From Roseivivax jejudonensis (GTDB taxonomy: Bacteria; Pseudomonadota; Alphaproteobacteria; Rhodobacterales; Rhodobacteraceae), in contig NZ_FWFK01000001.1 in assembly GCF_900172265.1 (NCBI RefSeq), positions 620,001 to 684,000 on the forward strand: DNA of 64,000 bases. The letters are read 5' to 3'. A model generated the notes under the pieces. It worked only from the letters and a program-made list of their open reading frames with translations, searched no databases and was not told the DNA's origin. A program made the position numbers and the translations under genes. Shown in pieces: positions 10,774-18,948 of this stretch; position 1 is the first letter of the stretch; each line of letters opens with the position of its first letter.

Positions 10774-11849
10774 GCGGTCACCTTTCTGATCCACTGGTCG
10801 ACGGCGACGGCGCCGATGATGAGCGCGCCGATGAGAAGGTAGGTCCATTGGGCATTCGCGCCGGCCATGCGCAGGCCAAGCTCGAACGTGCCCACGATGA
10901 GCGCGCCGAAGAACGCGCCCCAGATCGACCCGCGGCCGCCGAAGAGCGAGATGCCCCCGATCACGACGGCGGTGATCGACTGGATGTTTCCGACCACGCC
11001 GGTCGAGGCGGAGGGCGACACCGACCCGAAGCGGCCGATCATCACCCAGCCGGCGATGGCGCAGATGAACCCCGCGAGCATGTAGACCGACATGATCGTG
11101 CGGTGGCGGTCGACGCCGGCAAGCTCGGCCGCCTCGGCGTCGTCGCCCACCGCATAGACGTGCCGGCCCCACGCGGTGGAGCGCAGCGCATAGGCCAGCA
11201 CGATCACGAGGACGATCATCGTCACCACGCCCAGCGTCACGATCGCGCCGCCCATCTCGAAGCGCACGCCCATAAGGCCGAGAAGCGGCGCTTCGGCGCG
11301 GATGTCCTGGCTGCGGATCGTCTCGTTCTGCGAATAGAGGTAGTTCGCCGCGAGCACGATCTGCCACATGCCGAGCGTCACGATGAATGGCGGCAGTTTC
11401 ACCCGGCTGACGAGCCAGCCGGAGGCCGCCCCGATCGCCGTGCCGACGGCGAGGCCGCAGGGAATCGCGATGGCCGGCGGGATGCCGTAGCGAAAGCTGA
11501 ACTGTCCCATGATAACCGAACAGAAGACCGCGATCGCCCCGACGGACAGGTCGATCCCGGCGGTGAGGATGATGAGCGTCTGCGCCGCCGCGAGGATACC
11601 GACGATCTGGACCTGCTGGAGGATCAGCGTCAGCGTCCCGGGCGAGAAGAACCGCGACCCGAGCGTCAGCCCGAAGATCAGCAGCGCCACCACCAGCACG
11701 ATCAGCGGCACGAGCGCCGGCGTGACGTGCAATGCGTGCTGCAGACGATGGATGAGGCCCTTGCGGTTGTCCTCGAACGCGGCGACTTCCTGGCTCGCGC
11801 CCGACAACGAGGACTCGTAGTCCTGCCCCTTCGAGGCGGTCTCTGACAT
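10770..11849 (-). CDS. frcC: Sugar ABC transporter permease, FrcC-type
   Basis: 359-residue inner-membrane permease of the CUT2 class. A cytoplasmic N-terminal tail of about 45 residues precedes some ten hydrophobic segments. The family motifs LTAGIDLSVGAIAVF, VKLPPFIVTLGMW and AELAGVDRHRT are present, as is the GGISLFGGRGSIWGAFFGAL loop that meets the ATPase. It forms the membrane channel for the sugar delivered by FrcB. It overlaps frcA by 4 nt and follows frcB after 139 nt containing a perfect stem-loop. Confidence 0.88.
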   Translation of the reverse strand: MSETASKGQDYESSLSGASQEVAAFEDNRKGLIHRLQHALHVTPALVPLIVLVVALLIFGLTLGSRFFSPGTLTLILQQVQIVGILAAAQTLIILTAGIDLSVGAIAVFCSVIMGQFSFRYGIPPAIAIPCGLAVGTAIGAASGWLVSRVKLPPFIVTLGMWQIVLAANYLYSQNETIRSQDIRAEAPLLGLMGVRFEMGGAIVTLGVVTMIVLVIVLAYALRSTAWGRHVYAVGDDAEAAELAGVDRHRTIMSVYMLAGFICAIAGWVMIGRFGSVSPSASTGVVGNIQSITAVVIGGISLFGGRGSIWGAFFGALIVGTFELGLRMAGANAQWTYLLIGALIIGAVAVDQWIRKVTA

Positions 11850-11951
11850 GGATTCCTCCCTCCGGGCCCGGCCCGGTCAGACATGGTCGGCGGTTGGTGC
11901 GCCCTGTTCGGTCAGCCTAGCACGGATTGCGGGCCGGATCGCGGGTGCGGT

Positions 11952-11976
11952 GGCCGGGGCGCCTGTCGCCCCGGCC
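11952..11976 (-). promoter_or_regulatory. Intercistronic stem-loop between frcB and frcC
   Basis: Arms GGCCGGGGCG and CGCCCCGGCC form a perfect 10-bp stem with a 5-nt loop, 13 nt past the frcB stop. There is no T-run on the minus strand, so full termination is unlikely. Such hairpins after binding-protein genes commonly protect the upstream message or attenuate read-through, giving more binding protein than permease. Confidence 0.6.
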
Positions 11977-11988
11977 GAACGGGGCCTG

Positions 11989-13023
11989 TCAGCCCCAGCA
12001 GAGATCGAGGCCTTCCTCGACGGAGATGGACTCGACGCCCTCGGCCGGGTCGTCGGTCACGAGCGCCACGCCCGTGTCGACGAAGTCCTTGCCCTCGGTG
12101 TTCTCGGGCAGCGTGCCGTCCTCGGCGTAGGCGGCAATAGCCTCGATTCCCAGCGAGGCCATGCGCAGCGGGTATTGCTGCGAGGTGGCGCCGATGATGC
12201 CTTCCTGCACGTTCTGGACGCCGGGGCAGCCGCCGTCGACCGACACGATGAGCACGTCGGACGGGTTGCCCATCGCGCTCAGCGCCTCGTAGGCGCCGGC
12301 GGCGGCGGGCTCGTTGATCGTGTAGACGACGTTGATTCCCGGATCCTGCGCGAGGCAGTTCTCCATCGCGGTCCGGCCGCCTTCCTCGTTCCCGGCGGTC
12401 ACCTCGTTGCAGATGATTCGCTCGTCTTCCTCGTCGCCCCAGCGGCTCTCGTCCATCGGATCGATGCCGAAGCCGGTCAGGAACCCCTGGTCGCGCAGCA
12501 CGCCCACGGTGGGCTGGCTGATCGCGAGGTCGAGCATGGCGATCTTTGCGTTCTCGGCCTCGTCGCCCATCTTGGCGGCCGCCCACTGACCGATCAGCTC
12601 GCCGGCGCGGAAGTTGTCGGTGGCGAAGGTCGCGTCGGCGGCGTCGACCGGGTTCAGCGGCGTGTCGAGCGCGATCACCAGAATGCCGGCATCGCGGGCC
12701 TGGCGCACCGGATCGACGATCGCGGCCGTGTCGGACGCGGTGATCAGGATACCGTCGACGCCGTTGGCGATGCAGGTTTCGATCGCCTGCACCTGGCTTT
12801 CGTGGTCGCCGTCGACCTGGCCGGCATACGAGTTGAGCGTGACGCCAAGCTCCTCGGCCGCCTGGGCCGCGCCTTCGCGCATCTTGACGAAGAACGGGTT
12901 GGTGTCGGTCTTTGTCACGATACAGGCCGAGATGTCGCCGTCCTGCGCGGCGGCGCCTTGCGCGCTAAAGAACGAGGCGAGCGCGGCGGCGCCGAGAAGG
13001 CCGGCCTTGCGGGTCATTGTCAT
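11989..13023 (-). CDS. frcB: Periplasmic sugar-binding protein, FrcB-type
   Basis: 344 residues with a signal peptide ([26 protein letters not shown]) cleaved before [19 protein letters not shown]. It is a type-I periplasmic binding protein: [71 protein letters not shown] and a C-terminal EEGLDLCWG. It captures the sugar for FrcCA. The ATG at 13023 has GGGAGGAG seven nt upstream; the open frame continues 59 codons further through the operator region and is not coding there. It is the first gene of frcBCA and is divergent from the ROK regulator. Confidence 0.88.
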   Translation of the reverse strand: MTMTRKAGLLGAAALASFFSAQGAAAQDGDISACIVTKTDTNPFFVKMREGAAQAAEELGVTLNSYAGQVDGDHESQVQAIETCIANGVDGILITASDTAAIVDPVRQARDAGILVIALDTPLNPVDAADATFATDNFRAGELIGQWAAAKMGDEAENAKIAMLDLAISQPTVGVLRDQGFLTGFGIDPMDESRWGDEEDERIICNEVTAGNEEGGRTAMENCLAQDPGINVVYTINEPAAAGAYEALSAMGNPSDVLIVSVDGGCPGVQNVQEGIIGATSQQYPLRMASLGIEAIAAYAEDGTLPENTEGKDFVDTGVALVTDDPAEGVESISVEEGLDLCWG

Positions 13024-13147
13024 GTCGTGTCTCCTCCCAGAACGTGGTTCGCCCGGCAAAGCACCCTCCGCGCTGCCGGTACGACCGAAGCGACGGTGCG
13101 CCCGCCGCGTCGTGCAAATCAACAAAAACGCGAGTCGGGGCGGCCTG

Positions 13148-13179
13148 TCAATAAATAAATCACTGTTATTTATTATTGA
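13148..13179. promoter_or_regulatory. Operator palindrome in the frcB / ROK regulator divergent promoter
   Basis: An A+T-rich palindrome in a G+C-rich genome. The inner arms AATAAAT and ATTTATT flank CACTGTT; the outer arms TCAAT and ATTGA match with one extra A on the left. TTGACA on the minus strand (13151-13146) and TTGACG on the plus strand (13176-13181) lie at its two ends and would serve as the -35 boxes of the divergent promoters. The arms resemble TTATTT-type sites of NagC/Mlc, which are also ROK repressors. Confidence 0.75.
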
Positions 13180-13244
13180 CGCCACCGCCTGGCTCCGCAA
13201 GACTTCGACACTCTATCGCAACACGCCGAACACAGGAGACGCCT

Positions 13245-14462
13245 TTGCCCGCGGACCGCGACAGCACCGCCGATGACATGCCGATGGTCTCGGCGCGCGG
13301 CTCGAACCAGTCGGGCATGCGGGCGCACAACGAGCGCGTCGTGCTGAGCCTCGTGCGCCGCCACGGCGCCCTGCCCAAGGCCGATATCGCACGCGCCACG
13401 GGTCTCTCGGCGCAGACCGTATCGGTCATCATGCGCGGGCTCGAAGCGGACGGACTGCTGGTCAAGGGCACGCCCGTGCGTGGCAAGGTCGGCCAGCCGT
13501 CGGTTCCGATGTCGCTCGCGCCAGATGGTGCCTACTTCTTCGGGCTCAAGATCGGCCGCCGCAGCCTCGAGCTCATGCTGCTCGACTTCCGCGGGACAAT
13601 CGTCGGGCGTCAGCGCGCCACGCATCGCTATCCCACGCCCGACGCCACCATCACCTTTGTCGAGGAGGGCGTCACGGCCCTGACCGGGTTGCTGCCGCCG
13701 CACGCGACCGACCGTGTCTCGGGCCTCGGCATCGCCATGCCATTCCGGATCTGGGACTGGGCCCGCAGCATCGGCGCCGCGCCGGACGCGCTCGACGACT
13801 GGCGCCACCGCGACATCCGGTCCGAGCTCGCGGAGCGGACGGGTCTGCCCGTTTTCCTGCAGAACGACGCGACCTCGGCCTGCGGCGCGGAACTCGTGTT
13901 CGGCCAGGCGCCCTCGGGCGGTGAGTTCCTGTATTTCTACGTCGGCACGTTCATCGGCGGCGGCGTCGTGCTGAACGGCAACGTCTTCTCCGGCGTCACC
14001 GGCAATGCCGGCGCGCTCGGGTCGATGCCGGTGCCGACGGCGGACGGACGGCGCCAGCTTATCGACGTGGCGTCGCTTTCCTGCCTCGAGACGCTGATCG
14101 AGAAGGACGGCGGCGACGCGTCCGACCTGTGGGAGGACTGGCGCGACTGGACCGTGGCCGACCCTCTGCTCGCGGCCTGGGTGGACGGCGCCGCGGCGGG
14201 CATCGCCCATGCGATCGCGGCCGCGTCCTCGATCATCGATTTTCCGAGCGTGATGATCGACGGCTGGATGCCGGTCGCCCTGCGTGCCCGGCTCGTCGAG
14301 GAAACGCGCGCGGCGCTGGCGCGGATCAATCTCGCAGGGTTGAACCCGCCGGCGATCGTCGAGGGCACGGTCGGCGCGGACGCCCGCACGCTCGGCGCAG
14401 CGAGCCTGCCGCTGTCGGAGCGCTACCTCGTCGATACCACTGCACTCCTGAACTACGGCTGA
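13245..14462 (+). CDS. ROK-family transcriptional repressor of the frc operon
   Basis: 405 residues. The N-terminal winged helix spans about residues 25-85 (ERVVLSLVRRHGALPKADIARATGLSAQTVSVIMRGLEADGLL), followed by an ROK sugar-kinase-like domain (FFGLKIGRRSLELMLLDF, GLPVFLQNDATSACGAEL, FIGGGVVLNGNVFSGVTGNAGALGSMPV). Such proteins repress sugar-uptake genes and are released by the sugar or its phosphate. The TTG at 13245 is chosen as start because AGGAGA lies 5 nt before it; the ATG at 13278 is the alternative. Its position opposite frcB with a shared palindrome implies control of frcBCA and of itself. The CxCGxC zinc motif typical of many ROK kinases is not seen. Confidence 0.85.
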   Translation: MPADRDSTADDMPMVSARGSNQSGMRAHNERVVLSLVRRHGALPKADIARATGLSAQTVSVIMRGLEADGLLVKGTPVRGKVGQPSVPMSLAPDGAYFFGLKIGRRSLELMLLDFRGTIVGRQRATHRYPTPDATITFVEEGVTALTGLLPPHATDRVSGLGIAMPFRIWDWARSIGAAPDALDDWRHRDIRSELAERTGLPVFLQNDATSACGAELVFGQAPSGGEFLYFYVGTFIGGGVVLNGNVFSGVTGNAGALGSMPVPTADGRRQLIDVASLSCLETLIEKDGGDASDLWEDWRDWTVADPLLAAWVDGAAAGIAHAIAAASSIIDFPSVMIDGWMPVALRARLVEETRAALARINLAGLNPPAIVEGTVGADARTLGAASLPLSERYLVDTTALLNYG

Positions 14463-14499
14463 GGTCCCGGGGCCAGTTGGCTTCGCGTTGAGCGCGGAC

Positions 14500-14532
14500 A
14501 AGAAAAAGCCCGGGCGACAATGCCGCCCGGGC
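14500..14532 (-). terminator. Rho-independent terminator of glnK-amtB
   Basis: On the minus strand GCCCGGGCG and CGCCCGGGC form a 9-bp stem with a 7-nt loop, followed by TTTTTC. It lies 30 nt after the amtB stop, between convergent genes. Confidence 0.85.
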
Positions 14533-14561
14533 AGGATCAAGTGCCGACTGGAAGGAGGAGG

Positions 14562-15929
14562 TCAGCCCTTGGAAAACTCCGGATACGCCTCCATGCCCAG
14601 CTCCGACATGTCGAGACCGTTGATCTCGTCCTCTTCGGAGACACGGATGCCCATCGTCGCCTTGAGGATCAGCCAGACCACGGCCGAGACCACGAAGACG
14701 AAGATGCCGATCGAAACGAAGCCGATGATCTGCGTCACGAACGAGGTGCCCGAGGTGTAGAACGGCACCGCGAGCGTGCCCCAGAAGCCGGCGAGCAGGT
14801 GCACCGGGATGGCGCCCACGACGTCGTCGATCTTCATCTTGTCGAGCATCGGAACCGTGAAGACCACGATCACGCCGCCGATCGCACCGATCCAGAGTGC
14901 CCCGAAGAGCGTCGGGTCGAGCGGACCCGCGGTGATCGAGACGAGGCCGGCCAGAGCACCGTTCAGCGTCATGGTGAGGTCCGGCTTCTTGTACATCACC
15001 TGCGACAGGATCAGCGCAGCCACCGCACCCGCTGCCGCGGCCATGTTGGTGTTGGCGAAGATCCGGCTGACGTCGGTCACGTCACCGACGGTACCCATCG
15101 CCAGCTGCGAACCGCCGTTGAAGCCGAACCAGCCGAGCCACAGGATGAACGTGCCGAGCGTGGCGAGCGCGAGGTTCGAGCCCGGGATCGGCACGACGCG
15201 GCCGTCCTTGGCGAATTTGCCGATGCGCGGGCCGAGGATGATCGCGCCAGCGAGGGCCGCGAAGCCGCCTGCCGCGTGCACGAGGGTCGAGCCAGCGAAG
15301 TCGGAGAAGCCCATTTCGGCCAGCCAACCGCCGCCCCACTGCCAGGACGCTTCGATCGGGTAGATGAAGCCGGTGAGGACGACCACGAAGATCAGGAACG
15401 GCCACAGCTTGATGCGCTCGGCAAGCGTGCCCGAAACGATCGACGCGGTTGTGGCGCAGAACATCAGCTGGAAGAAGAAGTCCGAGCCGACCGATGCGTA
15501 GTCGAGCGAGGCATCCGCCGCCGCGAGCCCGACCGGCTCCAGCGAAGTGGTCGAGAAGAAGGGCCCGAGATACCCCTCCATCAGCCATTCACCCGGATAC
15601 ATCAGGTTGAAGCCGACGAGCCAGTACATGATCGCGGCAATGGAAAAGAGCGAGATGTTCTTGGTCAGCTGCATCGTGACGTTCTTCGAACGCACGAGGC
15701 CGGCTTCGAGCATGGCGAAGCCGGCGGCCATCCAGAACACCAGGAAGCCGCCGATCAGGAACAGCAGCGTGGTCATGATGTAGGGGCCGATCTCGTCAAA
15801 GCCCGCAGCCGCGGCGGCTTCGGTCGCCTCCCCGGCGGCCTCCGCGCCCTCGGCGGCTTCCTGTGCGAATCCCATCGCCGGAAGCAAGATCAGCGCCACC
15901 GCCGGCGCCAGAAGATGCTGAAGTTTCAT
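14562..15929 (-). CDS. amtB: Ammonium transporter AmtB
   Basis: 455-residue inner-membrane ammonium channel. A signal-like hydrophobic start (MKLQHLLAPAVALILLPAMGFAQ) is followed by an Ala/Glu-rich linker and eleven helices. Family motifs include MLEAGLVRSKNV, FSDFAGSTLVHAAGGFAALAGA (with the first pore histidine) and AIPVHLLAGFWGT (with the second). It conducts ammonium into the cell under nitrogen limitation and is blocked by the PII protein GlnK, encoded 63 nt upstream. The order glnK-amtB is the standard one. Confidence 0.95.
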   Translation of the reverse strand: MKLQHLLAPAVALILLPAMGFAQEAAEGAEAAGEATEAAAAAGFDEIGPYIMTTLLFLIGGFLVFWMAAGFAMLEAGLVRSKNVTMQLTKNISLFSIAAIMYWLVGFNLMYPGEWLMEGYLGPFFSTTSLEPVGLAAADASLDYASVGSDFFFQLMFCATTASIVSGTLAERIKLWPFLIFVVVLTGFIYPIEASWQWGGGWLAEMGFSDFAGSTLVHAAGGFAALAGAIILGPRIGKFAKDGRVVPIPGSNLALATLGTFILWLGWFGFNGGSQLAMGTVGDVTDVSRIFANTNMAAAAGAVAALILSQVMYKKPDLTMTLNGALAGLVSITAGPLDPTLFGALWIGAIGGVIVVFTVPMLDKMKIDDVVGAIPVHLLAGFWGTLAVPFYTSGTSFVTQIIGFVSIGIFVFVVSAVVWLILKATMGIRVSEEDEINGLDMSELGMEAYPEFSKG

Positions 15930-15992
15930 GTGTTCCGTTTCCCTTGGATCGTCTTGTCGGACCGTCGTTCCCCTCCGCGCGCGCGGTCCGGG

Positions 15993-16331
15993 TCAGATCG
16001 CGTCCGCGTTGGTTTCGCCGGTCCGGACCCGCACCGCCTGCGCGACGTCGAGCACGAAGATCTTGCCGTCGCCGATCTTGCCGGTCTGGGCGGTCTTGGT
16101 GATGGTCTCGACGACCTGGTCGGCCATGGTTTCGGCCACCACGATCTCGAGCTTGATCTTCGGCACGAAGTTCACCGCGTATTCGGCGCCGCGGTAGATC
16201 TCGGTATGGCCGGACTGCGAGCCGAAGCCCTTGATCTCGGTCACCATCATGCCGCGCACGCCGATCGAGGTCAGCGCTTCGCGGACCTCCTCGAGCTTGA
16301 ACGGCTTGATCGTCGCAATGATGAGTTTCAC
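15993..16331 (-). CDS. glnK: Nitrogen regulatory protein P-II (GlnK)
   Basis: 112 residues, the exact usual length. It begins MKLIIATIKPFKLEEVREAL and carries the T-loop GHTEIYRGAEYAVNFVPK with the uridylylation tyrosine at position 51, then VAETMADQVVETI and GKIGDGKIFV of the ATP/2-oxoglutarate site. It senses nitrogen status and gates AmtB. The GTG at 16331 is the start, supported by AAAGGGA seven nt upstream and by the invariant family N-terminus; the open frame continuing upstream is not coding. The 272-nt region to the divergent gene at 16604 must hold its promoter. I see two TGCACA repeats 11 nt apart at 16459-16475 there, but no clear NtrC or sigma-54 site. Confidence 0.95.
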   Translation of the reverse strand: MKLIIATIKPFKLEEVREALTSIGVRGMMVTEIKGFGSQSGHTEIYRGAEYAVNFVPKIKLEIVVAETMADQVVETITKTAQTGKIGDGKIFVLDVAQAVRVRTGETNADAI

Positions 16332-16603
16332 CCCAAGTCCCTTTCGGTTGGTCAAGTCCCGCAGGGCGGACCTGCGAATTCGCCGTTGCAGAAAGCGCGG
16401 TGAACGGGGGCGAGGGAAACCCGGACGCCTGTTTCCGCGCCGCCTGACGGCATCAGAATGCACAATTTTTGCACATGTGGACAATTTCGCCTACGATTTA
16501 GGCAATCTTGAAACGGGGTTTTGAGGGATGCGGAGGTCCACATTCCGGCTCGGAGCCTCTATCTTGGCGTCAGGCAACGAGAGCGCCGGGCAGGCAGGAC
16601 AAT

Positions 16604-18793
16604 ATGAGCACCAGAAAGAACGGACGCGACCGGCTGGTCGCAGACCGTCGATACGGCAAACCCGCGGCGAAAACGCCGACGGGCGGCAAACGCAAGGCTT
16701 CGACCACAAGATCGCGTCGCACCGCCCGCAAGCGGCCCCCGCGCCGTGGCCTGTCCGGGCTCGTGTCGCGGATCCTCGGCTTTTTCGGCCGGCTGATCTG
16801 GCTCGTGACGTCGCGGGTCGCGATCGTCGTGCTGCTCGTGCTCGGGCTGATGGTCGGCTACACCTACACAACGTTGCCGCCGCTGGACGAACTGCTCGAC
16901 GGGCGGGCGCAGGGGTCGGTGACGATGCTCGACCGCGAGAATCGCGTCTTTGCCTGGCGCGGCGACCAATTCGGCGGGGCGGTGCGCGCCGACCAGGTCA
17001 GCCGGCACCTCAAGCATGCGGTGATCGCCACCGAGGATCGGCGTTTCTACTGGCATCCGGGGATCAGCCCGCGCGGCATCGCGAGCGCGGTGCGCATCAA
17101 CCTGCGCGAGGGGCGCGGCCCGCTGCAGGGCCACGGCGGCTCCACGATCACGCAGCAGACGGCAAAGCTTCTCTGCCTTGGCAACCGCTACGACCCCAAC
17201 GAGTGGGAGAGCGAGTCCGCCTACATCGCCGACTGCCGCGAGACATCGCTGGTGCGCAAGGCACGCGAGGCGATCTACGCGCTCGCGATGGAGGCGAAGT
17301 ACTCCAAGGACGACATCCTCTCGATCTACCTCAACCGCGCCTACATGGGCGGCGGTGCATACGGCGCCGAGGCCGCCTCGCAGCGCTACTTCTCCAAGCC
17401 GGCCGCGGCGCTCGAGCCGCAGGAAGCCGCCATGCTTGCCGGGCTCCTGACCGCGCCGACGACGCTGGCGCCGACCAACGACCTCGAGCGCTCGCAAAAC
17501 CGCGCGGCGCTCGTGCTGAACCTGATGGAGGATCAGGGATACCTGACTTCTGCAGAGGCCGATCGCGCCCGTGCGAATCCCGCGACGCTGTCGCAGGAGG
17601 CCGAGCAGCGCCGCGGCGGCTATTTCGCCGACTGGATCATGGATACGCTGCCGCCCTTCGTGAACGTCGAGTCGCGCCAGGACGTGGACATTCGCACGAC
17701 GCTCGACCCGCGGATCCAGAATGCGGCGGAGGGCGCGATCGACACGATCTTCAACGAGAAGGTGCGCGACGGCTCCGAGGCACAGGCGGCGATCGTCGTG
17801 ATGTCCGCCGACGGTGCGGTCCGCGCGATGGTAGGCGGCCGCAAGACCGGGGTATCGGGCGTCTTCAACCGCGCGAGCCAGGCGGTGCGGCAGACCGGAT
17901 CGGCGTTCAAGCCTTTCGTCTACGCAACCGCTCTGGAACTCGGCCGGTCGCCTTACGACACCGTCGTGGACGAACCGTTCTGCATGAACGTGCCGGGGTC
18001 GGGCCAGTGGTGCCCCAAGAACTACACCCGCAATTTCGCCGGGCCGGTGACGCTGACAGAAGCTTTGAAGCGCTCCCTCAACATTCCGGCGGTCAAGGTG
18101 TCCGAAGCGTCCGGTCGCGACCTCGTGGCGCGCGTGGCCACGGATTTCGGCATCAAGTCGGACGTGGTCGACACGCCGTCGGTGGCGCTCGGCGTGTCCG
18201 AGGCGACGCTGCTCGAGATGACTGGCGCCTATGCCGGCATTCTGAACGGCGGCTCCTCGGTTACGCCGTACGGGATCGAATCCCTGACCATCAAAGGTGA
18301 TGACGAACCGCTCGTCGGGCGCCGGGGCGGCATGGGCGAACGGGTCATCCGCGAAGAGGCCGCGCGGCAGCTCGTCTTCATGCTCGAAAAGGTCGTGTCC
18401 GAAGGCACCGGAACGCGCGCCCGCCTGCCCGATCGGCAGGCCGCGGGCAAGACCGGCACCTCGAACGAGCAGCGCGATGCGTGGTTCGTGGGCTTTACCG
18501 CCGATTACGTTGCCGGCGTCTGGATGGGCTACGACGACAACACGCCGCTGACCGGCGTAACTGGCGGCGGGCTTCCGGCCGAGATCTGGCACGAGGCGAT
18601 GGTGCGCATCCACGAAGGCGTCGAGCCGAAACCGCTGCCGATGAGCGCGCCCGAACCGCCGGCACAGGTCGCGGCCCCGCAACCGCAGCCCCAGCAGCAA
18701 CCGCAACCTCAGCGCCAGCAGCGGCCACAACAATCGGACGACCCCGTCGGAGACTTCGTCGGACGCGTCCTGCGCGACATCTTCGGCAACTGA
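16604..18793 (+). CDS. Bifunctional penicillin-binding protein 1A-family peptidoglycan synthase
   Basis: 729-residue class A PBP. A basic cytoplasmic tail (residues 1-65) and one transmembrane helix (about 66-90) precede the GT51 glycosyltransferase domain with catalytic Glu144 in ATEDRRFYWHPG and GGSTITQQTAKLL. The transpeptidase domain has the SxxK nucleophile at Ser433-Lys436 (TGSAFKPF), SLN at 491-493 and KTGTS at 616-620. The last 70 residues are Pro/Gln-rich and probably disordered. It polymerises and crosslinks glycan strands in the periplasm. The ATG at 16604, with AGGA upstream, begins the basic tail; the longer open frame adds residues unlike the family. Confidence 0.9.
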   Translation: MSTRKNGRDRLVADRRYGKPAAKTPTGGKRKASTTRSRRTARKRPPRRGLSGLVSRILGFFGRLIWLVTSRVAIVVLLVLGLMVGYTYTTLPPLDELLDGRAQGSVTMLDRENRVFAWRGDQFGGAVRADQVSRHLKHAVIATEDRRFYWHPGISPRGIASAVRINLREGRGPLQGHGGSTITQQTAKLLCLGNRYDPNEWESESAYIADCRETSLVRKAREAIYALAMEAKYSKDDILSIYLNRAYMGGGAYGAEAASQRYFSKPAAALEPQEAAMLAGLLTAPTTLAPTNDLERSQNRAALVLNLMEDQGYLTSAEADRARANPATLSQEAEQRRGGYFADWIMDTLPPFVNVESRQDVDIRTTLDPRIQNAAEGAIDTIFNEKVRDGSEAQAAIVVMSADGAVRAMVGGRKTGVSGVFNRASQAVRQTGSAFKPFVYATALELGRSPYDTVVDEPFCMNVPGSGQWCPKNYTRNFAGPVTLTEALKRSLNIPAVKVSEASGRDLVARVATDFGIKSDVVDTPSVALGVSEATLLEMTGAYAGILNGGSSVTPYGIESLTIKGDDEPLVGRRGGMGERVIREEAARQLVFMLEKVVSEGTGTRARLPDRQAAGKTGTSNEQRDAWFVGFTADYVAGVWMGYDDNTPLTGVTGGGLPAEIWHEAMVRIHEGVEPKPLPMSAPEPPAQVAAPQPQPQQQPQPQRQQRPQQSDDPVGDFVGRVLRDIFGN

Positions 18794-18839
18794 CCGCCGA
18801 CACGTGACGGCGCGGCGCGGCGATACGCCGCCGGCCAAG

Positions 18840-18859
18840 CGTGAACGCGCGCGTTCACG
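18840..18859. promoter_or_regulatory. Perfect 20-bp palindrome upstream of the type I secretion genes
   Basis: CGTGAACGCG is followed at once by its exact reverse complement, 89 nt before the start at 18949 and 46 nt after the PBP stop. A possible promoter (TTGTTG about 12 nt downstream, then an ATTAAG-like box) follows. With no loop and no T-run it looks more like a dimeric regulator site than a terminator. Confidence 0.5.
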
Positions 18860-18948
18860 GAACGGCAAATCGTTTGTTGTAGGACCGCAACATGCATTAA
18901 GGAGCGTGAGGGCGCAGACCGCCCGACCTGCCAGACGGGAGACCGGGA

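Noticed and set aside
14520-16403. Plus-strand open frame across amtB and glnK
   Set aside because: Antisense to two unmistakable genes; composition is that of reversed membrane protein codons.
16441-16503. NtrC or sigma-54 sites upstream of glnK
   Set aside because: Two direct TGCACA repeats and a GCCTA/TAGGC pair are present, but they do not fit the inverted NtrC consensus or a TGGC/TGC promoter.
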